DNA of 64,000 bases, from contig CM060963.1 of assembly GCA_030765045.1 (NCBI GenBank), forward strand, positions 68,722,617 to 68,786,616, written 5' to 3'. Below, one piece after another: positions 1 to 13,757 of this stretch; within the stretch, counting starts at the first letter, position 1, and the number at the start of each line of letters is the position of its first letter. The DNA is from Tenodera sinensis (taxonomy: Eukaryota; Arthropoda; Insecta; Mantodea; Mantidae). The notes beneath the pieces were generated by a model. The model saw nothing but the letters and a program-made list of their open reading frames with translations, ran no database searches and was not told the DNA's origin. Position numbers and translations under genes: made by a program.

Positions 1-3000
1 ATGACATGGAAATTAGAACAGTACCATCCACAAGTCCACTTCACCCGCTTTGTTGGTTCAGCGTTCCAAAAACTGTTGTGGGCCATCTCAAGAACCCTTC
101 TCTCAAATATTTTCTCAAAACGTATTGTATTTTCTCGAGTCTTTAAACTCAAAAGTTACATGCTTTGGTTCACGAATTTGGATGTCACTGGAAAACAGAT
201 GCAAAGTGATTAAAATATCCAATTGGTTACGTGCACAGGACTTTCTGTACCCGTAAACTTTTCACAAGTGTCTCTTAAATATTACATATTTGTATGCATA
301 GTCACTCCCCATCACAGTCATTATGTTAATTACATTATTGTTAATTACACACAATAACTAACCTAGTCGAATTTGAACATAATATTTCTGTAACTGTTGA
401 TGTTAGGAAAAGAATTTATGTAAATGGTGTATTTCATTTAATACTATATTTTTCCTTTTTCCTTTTCCTACTCTGGTTTTTGCTCGAAATTCAACACAGA
501 GGACTTGAGTAATTCACTGTACATTTAAGACATATTGGCATGTCTGGGTTTGAAACGTGAGATTTTCAGACAACTTTTTATAAGCAATAAATATTACTAT
601 GGGTTTCAAATGTACACAGCGAAGAAATCTAAATAATGCACTTGCCCTGCATTCCTAGAAGACGCTGGAACTTAAATACGAAGACTTTTCTCTTTTAACT
701 ATGCTGTCAGCATACAGACGCATGCGCATATGTAGCTGATGACCTGAAAGGTTTGAAAAATAAACTATAAACTAACTCTAAAATGTAAAGGGAATGAATG
801 ACATAATGACTAGAAAACATAACCTAAAATTGAGATTCATTTAATTTGTTAAAATTTTACAAGCAGGAGGGATATATATAAGAATAAATTTAGAACATTC
901 ATTAAAAATAAATATATACCCATGTAAGAGTTAAAACTTTCGCAGCGAATGATGAAGGTCATGGAGATTCAAATGGCCGAAAGCTCGAATTTTATAAATT
1001 TGACGTGCTTGATCACCAGAGAAGCAATTTTTAGGAATAATTGTGTTCGATGTTCTTGTTTGAAGGATATGAAAAGGGAATCAAGATGTTTTTGAAGCAT
1101 TAACTCTTTTGAGTTTTTAGATTATACAGCATTGATTGCAAATGTTGAGCGCTTTTCAGGTTTTGACGCAACCACTCACCAACGCGAAAGTTGGTACACT
1201 GGACTGTCTCAACCATAGTTTAGAAAACAAAATTACAGCTATTATACATGCTCTCCTGGCAATAGCCACCTCTCCACTGGCAAGCAACCCTTTCCAGCCT
1301 AGTCATTAAATAGTAACGCTGCTCCCTCCCCCAGAATACCGTTTCTTAGTTTTGAAAGGTGAAACTTTCGTTTTAAAACTGCCCTTATATAAAATATGCC
1401 GAATATAGATGCAAGATGATAACTAAATAAAGACACAAAGAGAAACCAATAAAATAATGACCTAAATTTCTTTTAAATTGCTCTAAGAATATAAAATGGC
1501 CAAAATTTATTGCCTATGATGCAATAATTAAAAAATAACATTCCATCAGAACCGGGCCCTGGTAATAACACATCCAAAGTCAGGAGTCTCTTAGCTTAAA
1601 ATAGCAAAAGCTACTTCTGTATCTGTAGAAACGAAAAAAGACATTAAAAGTTGCTGAATAATTATTAAATGCATGTCTAATAATGTCGAAATTATCTCGT
1701 ATTATACACTATCATGACAACACATATATTTGGAAAGGTAATTATAGGCTCCAGAAATAATTTCCCAAGACAGCAATTTTCTATATCATGTGTAACATTT
1801 TGTCCTTCAGGCTTCGAGGTCAACTCTGTAATCCGAATTCCGTCGTATATTTATTTTATTTTCAGCTTTTATTTTCTCTACCCTCGTTCAGTTTTATTCT
1901 GTCATTTGAAATATGATGCAAATATACCGCAAATTATGTGCCACAGGGAAAAGGGTGAAAAGAGAAAAGAATTTGCCCCAGATGCCGTGGAATGGTTGGG
2001 AACGAATTTCACTTAAATAAAATGCAAGTATTATTTAGTATTCATGACCCATTTTCTAGATTTGTTACGTTTCTAGGCCATTGACTCTGTATACCTATCA
2101 CAAGGAATACTTAGCATCTAATAAATATGACACCTCTAAAACAATGGGTGGAGGAAGCACTGTCAACTGAAGAAAGGGTGCTTGCAAAATGAGTTGTCTT
2201 TCTTAGACCAGAAGATTGTACAAGAACGTGTTACGAATATTGCAGAATATATTTCCTTATTCTGGTTACCAAATCAGTGCACTTGCAATGAGAAGTTGAC
2301 ATGAGTGTGTCTGGTTCGTTTCTCCGCCATTAATAATACAATTACAATACAATTTATCCGGGGTGATCTATGTCGTCTTCTGTCCCCTTTTTTCTTGTTC
2401 TTCTGCGCTGAAATCACAGCTCACTCCCAAAAGTCGGAATGTCACTGCAACATTTAAGGCTGTCAAAAAATTGGTAGAGTTGGGAATATGTGCGGAAGAA
2501 AATAAAAATGGTTATTGTAATAGGTTCGATTCTTATATACCTATAATCAAGATGTTACAAATATGTGTATATTAGTAGACTCAAGTATGTACATTTTCAT
2601 GTAAACATATTATAAGTTCTGACTTATTAACTAATAATTCATTGGAAATACATTTTTTCCTCAGTAACACCCTTCATCAATACATAATTTTCACATCTCT
2701 GTGGTGCACGCAGGATCCAATAACATTAAATTTGTAGATTTTAAAGCATAAATTCTGTTGATAATGTTAACCTTCGTACAAATATTTTGTAATTTAAATG
2801 TTGTGTGTTAATGGCATAGTGAATAAGCTAATGTTTTTTATTAGCGTGGCATGTTTTTTATGTCAAAGCTAGAAAAAGCGATAAAGTTCCAATAGCTTCA
2901 AACCGATACACTATGACAAATATTGAAAGCAAAGTTTTTGACCCTCTTCTTAGAACTGTTGCTAAATCTTACACGGTAGTAAAAGTCAAAGGCATTGAGG

Positions 3001-6000
3001 ATGTGCCATAATGACCTGGTACCCTGCATTCTCTTTAAGCTGACCGAGAAAAGCAGAACAAAAAACGTCACTTGACTTTTTCAAGGACTTGTTAGAGGCA
3101 AGCACAATACATGACCCTTACTTTGGGACATTGTTCCTGCTCTTCGCAGAATAATCAGTGTTAGAAAGGACGCAACAAGTACTCAACCCTTTAAGAAAAT
3201 CGGTTACTTCATCTTTCACAACATTGTTTCCAGAAATAATTAGAAAGATATGTCCGGATATTGCACAAGGCAAAATATGAGCTAATGGCAGTTGGTTGCT
3301 TCCAGCGTTTCTTCGTACTCTTCTTCACCTCTTATGCTGCAAGGATATCCTGGATTCCAGGCTTTTCTCTACAGATTTTGGAATAGCTTCAGGTTCTATC
3401 GGCTACCTGCTATTATTGGTCGGTTCTTAAGGTAGCTTCATTGACTTCAACTTCTTTCTAAGCCTTCTCAGACTGACATTGCAAGAGTTGACCTCCAAAA
3501 GTCTGACTTCTAAAGAAAAAATACATTTATAAAACTTAATCAGGCTGGAAATCTCCCGTAAAATCTCCATACAGTGCACGTCAGTATTTTAAGAGACTAC
3601 TTGAGAAGCTGAGAACTTGACGTACTTGCACCATTCACATTTTTAATGGAATATTTATGTATTTTGAATTTTAAGACTAAGAATTTAACATACTATAACT
3701 TCATAGCATAAGATTTTCTTACACCAAATATACTTTACAGAAGATATTACAGATCACTTTCAATTGGCGCTTTTGCTGATTGACGTGTTTACTCCCTCCC
3801 TGAATCTTCAGAATCAACCAGCACTTTAGTCATCAAAAGTCTATCACCAACTAGGAGTGCGTGAGCAGCTCATTCGTTATCTTGTTAACACTAGTCCATA
3901 CATTTAAACCAAAGTGATTGTAGTAATGTATCTAATCAAATAGTAACAATCACTTTAATATGGACATTGCAAATGCACGCCATAGTGTAAACCGTGGAAT
4001 TGGCATACTATCGTAAAATGTATTTGTCCTGTAAATCAGCAAGGAGTATTATTGCAGGGCTGGGCAACTGATGCTCATGCTCAAGGCCTTGCGCTCATAT
4101 TTGTATCTTTAGCAGATAGAAAAAATGAATGTCGCTGAAGGTACCCCGCGAGTCACCCATTTAACATGTTGCTATAATATAAAACTGCTAATGTCGTTAT
4201 TGCAATCAGGCGATAGAAAACCAGGCATTTTGTAACTGAGAAATTGCTGCACACATTAAGCTTACTTCGTCTGCTGAAGAATCCTTTGAAGAAAATCTAG
4301 TGGTTTTAATTCGTAAAATATTCAATGAACAGTATAAAGCAAACATCATAAAACCAAATCTGCTGGCTAGTGAGCAGTAGCCATAAGAAGGAAGATTTAG
4401 ATATTCCTCTTTGGATAGCAACGATGGACATCGCCACTGACTGACCACTTTGGACAAGCACTAACTGTAAAGAACTGTTATAGAACCCGCCATATAATTA
4501 CATGCCTCAAGTTAAGTAAGTTCTCACAAAACTTTCACTAACATGCTTCATGCAGACATCGAGCCTAGCTTTGGTTTATGGATTTGTTGGTATGAACGAG
4601 AAATACTGCGTTTTGTTCATTGTTGTAAACTTTATTCACAGAGAGGAAGTCTTTGTGGTTCAGGAGCGGAATTTCGGTGTCTGCAATGGTAAACTAGGAG
4701 GTGTACAACGTATTCTATGCCATTGTACAATGTCGTGAAGTGATGTACATATTTAAGTCAACAATTATAAAAAGTAACGAAACAGCAAGCAGTAGACATC
4801 CTGGTAATTTATTCTTACAAAACTGAATGCATTCAGAGGTAGTTTGAAACGTCAAAGATCTCCAATCTCTACATGTTAGAGGAAAAAGACGGAGATCACA
4901 ACAGGAAGGCAGTAGAGATGTTCAAAATTCATCTTTTAACATAACTATGTCATTGTATAAGTTAATAAATATTTACAAACTCAGAAGCCTTAACCCCTTA
5001 AGTTATCATTAAAGTTTTGAACCAGTTTTCCCTGATTTACAGTCTTATTTTATTAAAGGATATTGGACTTCCACTATATTAGATATAAATCGTAGGTAAC
5101 ACATTAGATGGTAGAAGGCTGATGAAATATGTTCATTGTTTTTGAAAATGTCTTTAAGGAAAAAAGAATTAGAGGCCTCATGACATGAATATCAAGCTAC
5201 AAAACTTCAATAAAAATGCATTAATGGAAAATCTAATATACTACTAAAGTATCACTGCTTAATGCTTGAGTATGCTACAATAAGGCCTATAGGCCATTAG
5301 ATCTTGGATCTCCGTTTAGTGATGTTTCCTTTCATTAGTATTTGTGGTCACTGTTAGCAACGTAACAAGTTTTGTAACTTGCTCACTTTTCCTAATATTT
5401 TTATTGATTTGATTTAATTTATAGCAAAAATTCACAATATAAAACTATAATTCTAGCATCAGCCCTCAATGAGAAAATCGCATGTACAAGCTGGATTCCT
5501 TAAATAAACTCAAATACAAATAATTTTTCTTGACAAAGTTTTTAATTATATTTTTGAATTTTTAAACGTTTAACTGCTACAAATTTCAATACATCTTCAT
5601 GATCATGTTGGTAATCTCAGACCAAGAATGTTATATATCAGTTGTTGAACCTGGAGGTTCATTGAACATAAAAAAATCAATAAGCCTGCATTTAAAATCA
5701 CAGGCTATGTAAACTATTTTGCAAGCCTTCTAAACTAGTTTTAAATTTATATTTTGATAAATATGGACTAAAGTGCTAATAAATGCAATGAGGCTATATC
5801 ATAGCTATGAAAGATATAGAAATATTTGAAGAGGAAGTTCAATACAATGCATTCTTAATTTTTCTACTATTGTAATCAATATTTAATCCTACATAAGCCT
5901 TTGCCTCTTCTTTTGAAGGCAGTTTTCGCAGAAATCAGCCACTTCTGAGAGAATCAGCCGAAAGTTAAGAAATACTGTACCGACTTCGCAAAAAAAAAGG

Positions 6001-6980
6001 ACTCTCTGTTAATGATAGGCAATCTCCGAAGTGCTACATCATATAATTTGTGGGCTAGAGCTCGAAGGAAAAGTATAACAGTAACTTTTTCAGGTGCACA
6101 GGACATATAACGGTTTACTTAAAGATTTGTTGAGGCTTTCGTGACCTGTCTCTTTACCTAAAACTGGCGGCTGTAACAAAATAGAGCGCATTAAAACATC
6201 AAGACATTTATCTTGTATAACTCTCGCTTTCACGGGATCGCTGATCCGACACTGATCGTTTACATCGCTTACGGCTACCATCATGTTGCTAACAATTCTC
6301 CCGCAGCCGACATGCCATTGCTACTGTCTGTCAGCAACACATCTATCTGTCTCAATCAAGCATCTCCAGCTATTATCGATTAATGTCAAAGAATTGCTCA
6401 CAAATTGAAAAACCTGATGCCTTCAAGCGTTTATAAGCATTTCGTTTGCGGAAGCTCACTACACCAGTTTTTGCCAGTAGAAGCGGCCGATTTCTTTTTA
6501 TTCCTTGGCTATTAACTTCAACAATATATTGACCCTTTCCTAAATGCATTTATGCTATGCTATAGCTGATAAGTAACGGGTAGGAGAAAACTGAGTAAAA
6601 ATACAAAATATTATACAAAAATAACACCTGTTCCATTCAGCTGTGCGTTAAGGAATTTGAAGGACAAGCTGAATTCTTTTTAGGTTCTTTTTCTTGTTAC
6701 CTAAGGTTAAGGAAATATTTCATTCGACTTGTAAACGTCGCATTTACTGAAGCTAGGCATAGCAAACCATCGGAAGTATAATTATAGAAATTTCTAAACC
6801 GTATTAGCGATAAGAATACAGCAAGTCTAACAGTAACTCAGAACAGAGGAAATTAATACATTAAGGGCAATTGCAGGGAAAATAAGAATGAACGGAATAA
6901 AGAATGACGAATAAGAAAGGAATGTGATATAACATATATAACAATATTTATAAACCAAAGAAACTTTGGAATGAAAATGG
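1..6980. other. AT-rich sequence, no supported gene
   Basis: Short ORFs of 60-100 codons occur on both strands (for example 1714-2016 plus and 4206-4457 minus), but none shows a domain, a splice context or a codon bias that I can support. No recognised transposon ends either; old unrecognisable repeats are likely. Confidence 0.6.
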
Positions 6981-7008
6981 AAAAAGTACACTCACACTGA
7001 ATAATTTA

Positions 7009-7085
7009 ATATCATATCCGGGAGTTGAATCCGGATCTTCAGATTTGCGTTCAGCTCCTCTAAACCAACTGAGCTACCATAGCAA
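7009..7085 (-). repeat. tRNA-like SINE head
   Basis: On the minus strand GGTAGCTCAGTTGGTTTAGA (A-box-like) is followed about 30 bases on by GGATTCAACTCC (B-box-like). The stem pairs of a true tRNA are not present, so this is a SINE promoter relic, not a tRNA gene. Confidence 0.6.
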
Positions 7086-7448
7086 GAAAGCGGCACGACA
7101 TTAAATTCCCCAATTTCAGTTGATATTTCCAGCCGGTTTATTTGAAGAACATTTATGGCAGATACAAAACTTAATGGCAGCTGATACTTGACCATCTCTA
7201 TCCTGTTGTGCAACTACATTTTGTGGTCATAAATGATATTCACAAAATCACCGCGTGATTTTACAGTGTGTTTATACAATACCACAAAACGTGGCAAGCC
7301 TCCGATTGGATGTTGTGTTGAGCCACCCGCCATTAAATTTTGTCTCAGCAATAAATACCATTGATTGACCTAATAGTTGGTTAAACTGTTCATGTTTAAC
7401 TCGCAAAACTTACGAGTCAGTTGGCGTATTTAATGCTGTTTCAACATA

Positions 7449-7710
7449 TTGTCATCTACTCAGTTGGTTACTGAAATCGGAAGATCTATGGTTGAAATCC
7501 CGGCTATAGCAGTTCCCAGTAAGAACGTTTTTGTTCGCCTCATAGAGGTAATGGAGGCACGTGTACCTACTTCCGGAGTTTACCATAGCATCGGCTCAGT
7601 TTTTCCTCCTGAGGAACTCTCTAATAGTCCAGTGTTGATTAATTAGCCGTTCTGGACAGAAAACCTTCCAAGGTCTGCACCGGAGAGCTTTCAGGAAATA
7701 CCACGCAGGT
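7449..7710 (+). repeat. Probable tRNA-derived SINE
   Basis: CTACTCAGTTGGTTACTGAA followed by GGTTGAAATCCC gives A- and B-box-like sequence at 7455-7502. A moderately GC-rich body follows to about 7710. The region holds two overlapping opposite ORFs with no recognisable product. Confidence 0.5.
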
Positions 7711-10335
7711 GTACGTTCATTACTAGCTATTAACGTACACACGAGTACAAACAATTGAACGCTGAATCTATCGCACTCCAGCTTCGATACGCAGTCGATG
7801 TTTTTGCAATAGAGGCATCTTTTACTGTTTCGTGCAATCATGCTGTCGGAAACTGGCGGTCAAAGTAAACAAAGTGGCGGCGATTGAAAGCGAAGCAAAG
7901 AAAGAAAAAAAAAAAAAAATGCAAAACGAAAAGAAAATGCTCCATATAGTATTAAGAACCCAATCCAGCAATTACATTCGGTAATATATTAAAGATGTTG
8001 TTTTCAATCACAAAAGACAGGAGACTTAATGACGGATGGAAATTATGATCACCGAATATGAAATAAAAAAAAAAAAAAAAAGGTAAATTAACAAAGAGAA
8101 AACGGAGAAACGAAAAAATGGAAACTTCTTTGTGTGGCCTTGTAAACAGTCGTCTGTTTGTCTAGAGTCAGATTGTGAAGGTCTAATTACATAACTCTAC
8201 ACAGTGGAAGATGAGGGAAAAGAAGAAGAGGGAATAAAAAGCGGAGTGATGATAGATCGGAGAATAACGCGACGACCAATCAAGAAGGAATTCTCCCTCA
8301 CCGCGGTTTTAATGAGGGCTCTACTTCATAAACTGACAACTACAAAACTGGAAATATTTTAATAGTTCTTGTCGCTTAGGCAGGTACATTTCGCGTCGTT
8401 TATATGACCAAGTAACGTTTTATTTTCCTTGTTTTACAAGCATTAGCTACAGTTTGTATAGGTCGTGCTGATCTTTGTAAAGTTACTACATTGTTTTATC
8501 TTTTTTCACTTTTTATGCTCGCGCATTGAAGCGGAGCAACATTTTATGACCAAACAAGTTCTTAAAATCACCTAATGAATACAGGCTCACCATTAGATTA
8601 TAATTTATGTAGCAAGAACTCTCTTCAGTCCCTTTGTATCTAATACGAGCAAAGATTAGAATAAATATGGGATAGCTTTGTTTGTTTGTTGGTTTTTCTT
8701 TTAACTTTCCCTGCTGCTTATCTGCAGTAAACATTGGAAGTACTGTATTTCCACCAACACTTAATTGGAAATACATTTTTTGCAGCACGCAAGGTAAAAT
8801 CGGTTAAATACCAAACTTGGCATGTAGGTTCAACGTCTTCCAAAAATATGCCGCAAAGTTTTTCAACAAAATCCCTTAACCCCAAACTACTGTTTGCACG
8901 AAAAATGTTTCCTTATATATTTTTTTCCAAAAACACTAATTATTTTGATCAAATTTCTTGCATACAAATTGTAACAGTTCATTTGTTATTTCAGTACCTA
9001 TATTAATTGTTCCAATTATTAGAGCTCTTTTGTTTGTTTAGTAACTATATACACTTACAACAATGAAGAAGAAAAGTTGTTTCTGAATCAGAAGTATATC
9101 AGTTTTGTAAATACATAATAAATATTAAGGGAGTTTGAAGAGTGTTAATTTAATATTGATGGGAAGTTGATATATTTAATTATAATTTTGATTCTGTAAT
9201 AAAAAAAAAAGCTATTTTTAATCTTGGAGTTCTCATTTACCCAGAAGGCCCCCTTATTGCAAACCAGTAGAGCCTGAAGATAATAATTACAAGAAAATTC
9301 TAAAAAGTGCCACAGACTTGTTAAGCGTAAGACGAACTACAACAACCGTTTTGATGTGACCAGGAACTTACAGCGACGTTTAAAACAGAAGAAATTAAAA
9401 AAAAAAGAACATAACAGAGAAAATGGAGTTTATATCCATAACAATTAAACTGTTAAAAATCGGACACTTCGTGGTTTCACCCCTGTTTTATGTTACCTCA
9501 CCAGTGGGTTCCATATTACAAGAATTGCCATTTTTAATAATAAAACTGATATCCTGACTGCCTCCCCTCAGTCCACATCTGTCCCTTTGTGGGAGCTACA
9601 TATATAGTTCCATGTTTTACAGGTTTTTAATGACATATTTCACAATCTGTAACTTATGCGATGAATTGCCAACGCTCTTTACGATGATCGCACGTGAGCT
9701 GGACTTAAATAGTAATAAAATACACTATAAGACACATGAATATCATTAACTTCCTGCACGTACAGACGAACAGAAATGTAAGGGGATCATTTATTTTACA
9801 ACGCGGTCAATGGTAGCGGTCATCTTATCCATTTTAAGGAGGGAGTGAGCTGAAGTAAAGTTTAACGTTTAACGTTTATCTGTAAAAAGTATACTACGGA
9901 TAGAGATTAGTACCCTTAAAATCTCTGAAGTCCTTTCTTTGTTATCATCAGCTAAGGAAACCCCTTTGAATCTATAGGTATATATCATAAAAGCGAAACT
10001 AAATTTATTCTCCATTTTAACATTTCCAATATTTTATGGACTTTATTCTCAGTCATATTCCTCATAAATTATTTAATTTTAAGGTGCTTTAATGTATGTA
10101 AATACCATTTTCTTCTTAAAAAGCAAGTGCTGCAATTTCTCTCCATTTTTATGTTGTTTATCATTTGGGCATATACAGTAACTTTTTCCATAAAAGTTAC
10201 ATTTGTCAGAGTACTTAATATTTCACTGAAAATATAATTTAATAGAAGGTAATTTCCATATAACATTTCAAAATTACGAGTTTAAGTATTTGTATTGAAA
10301 TAATTAACACCTAATTTAAGCATGAAATATTTACT
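7711..10335. other. AT-rich sequence, no supported gene
   Basis: Contains A-runs at about 7899-7919 and 8067-8082, and the short repeat fragment listed at 8785-8910. Otherwise nothing recognisable. Confidence 0.6.
8785..8910 (+). repeat. GT-microsatellite repeat family, short fragment
   Basis: CGGTTAAATACCAAACTTGG then CAAAATCCCTTAACCCCAAA match the segment just after the microsatellite in full copies. Neither end is present. Confidence 0.5.
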
Positions 10336-10369
10336 TCACATCATTCTTCTCTTAAATAACTCCCCGGTA

Positions 10370-10620
10370 CCGGCTAGGAGAATTTTCCCTCGCTTGGAGG
10401 TCTGGCACGGAGTGCACTCAGCCTCGATAGGTCCCGGGGGGCCGGTTGAGGAGCTAATTGATAAATAAGTAGCGACCCCAGGTCGCGTAGGCTGTATAAC
10501 CGATCGGGAGCGCTCACCACGTCCCACCCTCCAGCTCTGCACTTGTACTGGGCAGAGATGGTTGACGTGGCGGCCTTGGCTCGCGAAGGGCTGTTGTGCT
10601 AGAGGGTTAGTCATGTCTAC
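10370..10620 (+). repeat. 5'-truncated SINE, same family as 15.6 kb copy
   Basis: In plus orientation it shares GAGGTCTGGCA, GTGCACTCAGCCTCG, GGTCC..GGGG and AAGTAGCGACCCCAGGTCG with the reverse complement of the 15609-15956 copy. The tRNA-like head is missing or unrecognisable. The open frame across it (10336-10623 minus) is a by-product of its GC content. Confidence 0.8.
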
Positions 10621-10624
10621 CATC

Positions 10625-11765
10625 TTATTTTACCAACTAAAATAATGGAGCATAAATAAACAATAATAATTGCAATTGTAATATACATGCAACCAATTTC
10701 AAACCGTTGCGAGAACAAAACTAAAGCACTTATGATTGCCACACAGTAACTACTGTACGTAAAAACAGATAAACATCCACACTTGGAGAACAAACTGGGA
10801 ATTTAAACGCAACGCCGTGTGTTTGCAGTTTACCTGATGCCCGGGTAGTGAAATTGGATGAGAAGCCGTTCAAAGGCCCAGTGTTGATATCCAGTGAATG
10901 ACCCAGTATCGGCGCAGGGCTACCCCACTCTAACCCGTGCTTCACGTCATGTCTGATTCCTCGAAGAGCGCGGCCTTTCATGGAACTCAATTTGCATATT
11001 ATACCACGTACCACTCGCTTATTGACACTCTATCCTGTTAGAAAATCAAGGTGAAGGTTAAGAAAACTCCAGATGCCTTACAATTGTGCGTCCTGTTTGT
11101 TTACATACTGAGGTGAACGAATTCTCTATCTTGTTTTACTCCTAACTGCTCTTTTCGGAATATCCGTTTTCCTTCTCCTTTCCTTTTAACGCTATTTCTA
11201 TTCGCTTTACCCGTTTTGGATTTGTTTCTTCTCCTGCCAAATTTTTATATATAATAACCTTCCCGTGAACGCAGTTGAATCTGCTATCTTCTTTTATTTT
11301 ATTTACTTATTTATTTTTTGCCTTCAGGGAATAAATTGAGGCAATACCGGATGAAAGTAGTGGTTTGACCATACATTAACCAGAGATTCTATATAATGAG
11401 TGTCTAACACAATTATTGTCAATTAAGAATAGTTTCACCGTAAAAAAGAATAATTTGTGTCAAATATTTGGAGCCATCTAGCTTCTTGACAATGGATATA
11501 AATGATTTATTACTTCAGTGTCTCGCAAACATATGAACAATGCTGTAAAGCATTTCTGCCTTAATTCGAACAAAATGAGGCACAATTTAATGTATATAAT
11601 GTGTACAAATGTTTGTGGTTACAGCTTTACTTTTAAAAACATAATTCATTTTAATACAGGTGAGGCACCCAAAACAACCGCCCTATACATCTTCTACAGT
11701 GAAATTCTGTGATTCTTCTTTCTTTTGTTTTTAGATATTTCTTTTCGTTCGCAAAAGTTCATTCA
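10625..11765. other. No supported gene; one balanced-composition ORF
   Basis: A minus-strand ORF (10730-11014, 94 residues, starting MVRGIICKLSSMKGRALRGI) lies in sequence of more balanced composition than its surroundings. It has no domain I recognise. The rest is AT-rich and featureless. Confidence 0.4.
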
Positions 11766-11769
11766 GATG

Positions 11770-12490
11770 ACTTATGGTAAAACATTTTAATCCTTGTTTC
11801 CAGATATTGTAATTTCTTCTAACCAATTTAGTAATCCTTATTCGATCCATTCTGGATAGATAATGTTTCCACTTATTCCTGTACCATTGAATTCTATCGT
11901 GTATAGAAAATATATGGACTTCATTTCTGATATCTTCATTTTTCTAACCTTGTGCATTTCTGTACTCTGAATTCTGTTTTTCATTTTGTTATTATCCAAG
12001 TTTCACTGCCTTATCAGAGTAAGGGAACAGTCATTGTTTTATAGAATTTTCTTCCTTATCCTTTAATGTTGTATAAAATATACCGCATATATGTTGAAAT
12101 TTCACCAATTTTGTGTAATACCTCTTTGTTTCTTGATCTAGAATAAATTCGTAACCTATATATGTAAAGTATGAAACTTGTTCTATGTCTTTATCATTTA
12201 GTACTATTTTCGCTTTTACTGGTTGTTTACATAAAAACTCCATCACTTTGGTTTTCTCTTTATAAATTTCAAAATTACAGTCTTTGCAGATAATTTAGAA
12301 AGTCATCTTCCTTTGTTTGTAATATAACAACAATGTATAGTAGAATGTTAATGCTTTAGTGTTATTTATTTAGAAACAATACTTCTCCAATTTTGATGGT
12401 GTTATTTATATAAGCATTAAAAAGAGTGCGAAATACCACACCCTTGTCTAACGCCTTGATTTATTATAACTTCTTTTGTTCTGGATTGTA
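11770..12490 (-). pseudogene. Non-LTR retrotransposon RT/C-terminal remnant
   Basis: On the minus strand, INQGVRQGCGISHSF lies at about 12435-12480 (RT block with QGC). Then 12246-12031 encodes MEFLCKQPVKAKIVLNDKDI, EQVSYFTYIGYEF and KFQHICGIFYTTLK, the region after the FADD box in Jockey/RTE-like elements. Further on, pieces such as RIQWYRNKWKHYLSRMDRIR represent the usual C-terminal segment. Stops and frameshifts make it dead. Its family seems close to the 46.9-47.4 kb fragment. Confidence 0.75.
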
Positions 12491-13554
12491 TGTAATTTAG
12501 CTAGTTAATCTAGCTGAGTTTAAATTTGTACGAGTATTAGACTACAATACAAGGTATGCATTATCAATTTGTAATGCGTGAAAGAAGCTATTAGAGTATA
12601 CCACAATTTTTGTAGGGATTTCAGTTTGCTCTACATAATATATTCCTTGCTTTGTTTTTCATCCTATTAACTTCGTTCCCTTTAGATAACATTGCCCTAG
12701 GGGTAGCCTAGAACAGAAATATGATAAGTGATTGCTTTCTTACTCGCTCTGTCCCTCCATTCTAATTTGTCTTGGTATTGTAAACAATGCTGCATATCCG
12801 TCTGGCTTAGGGAACGAAAGCGTCTTCGCTGAAGTGAAAATACAAGGTAGGATTTTTATAAACTCGTATTCATTGGAAGAAGCTTCTTGTTTCCAGGTAT
12901 ACAATGTAATCCTTTTAAAGGTACAACAGGTGAATGGATGTGTCACAGTATGAAGTCATTCTATTATCCGCTTAAACGGGAAAATTAGTTGAGACTGTCT
13001 ACCTCACATACGGTTTATTGGGAACATGTGGTGCAATGCTTATAAATAAATCAGATCAACTCATGTCCGAGTAAATATATGTTTTGTTAGTAAATTCGCG
13101 GGCTCTTTGGGGTCTATTGTTTGTACAAAGAATGAAAACTAGAGTAAGGTACAAAAACTCGTATATAAAATTAGGATAAATATAATTTTCTCTGTTTAAA
13201 TTCACCTATTCTTTGTATCTATTAAACCTTCATATTAAAACAAGTAATTGAAACTACGCATATTAAGAATTATTAGTAAATCATACTATAGATTTGAATA
13301 TGATGCGTAAATAAAATACGTCATATAACGCCTGTTATTCTTAGGAACACATGAGATATACGTTGAATAGTTTGAAAATGCCTAACGCTAAGGAAAAATA
13401 ACATGTTTTAATAAACTCTAATATATTTTCCTATAAGTACTGGGATTAAAACAGACATGCAAGCGGTGGTTTGGGGTGGGAGAAGTTTTGATTTGTATCC
13501 CTGAAATGTGCTGGACCTTCTATTTATTTATTTTTTTTCAAAGTTAATGTCCTT
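12491..13554. other. AT-rich sequence, no supported gene
   Basis: Overlapping opposite-strand ORFs at 12732-12953 share the same bases and show no domain. No repeat ends were found. Confidence 0.55.
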
Positions 13555-13757
13555 TAGCCGGGTAGGTCATATCGCACGATGACTTTCTGAAATGATGCTC
13601 AAATGAGCCCAGAATTCCAGAGTTAACCGATATTTGTCTTCTCAGGATAAGGAAATATCCCAGAAAAAACCTTACCCGAATATCTCAGCCTAACCGAGAT
13701 TCGAACTCCGAACCTGTTGAACGTGAGGCAGACACACTATCTCTAAACCACAGAGAT
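13555..13757 (-). repeat. tRNA-derived SINE fragment
   Basis: Minus strand from 13757 reads ATCTCTGTGGTTTAGAGATA, and then GTTCGAATCTC, a good Pol III B box, at about 13697-13707. The body continues with GGATATTTCCTTATCCTGAG and ends near GTAGGTCATATCG. The tRNA-like half is decayed. Confidence 0.7.

Noticed and set aside
7009..7085. Possible tRNA gene on the minus strand
   Set aside because: A and B boxes are readable, but acceptor and anticodon stems do not pair; it is a SINE head.
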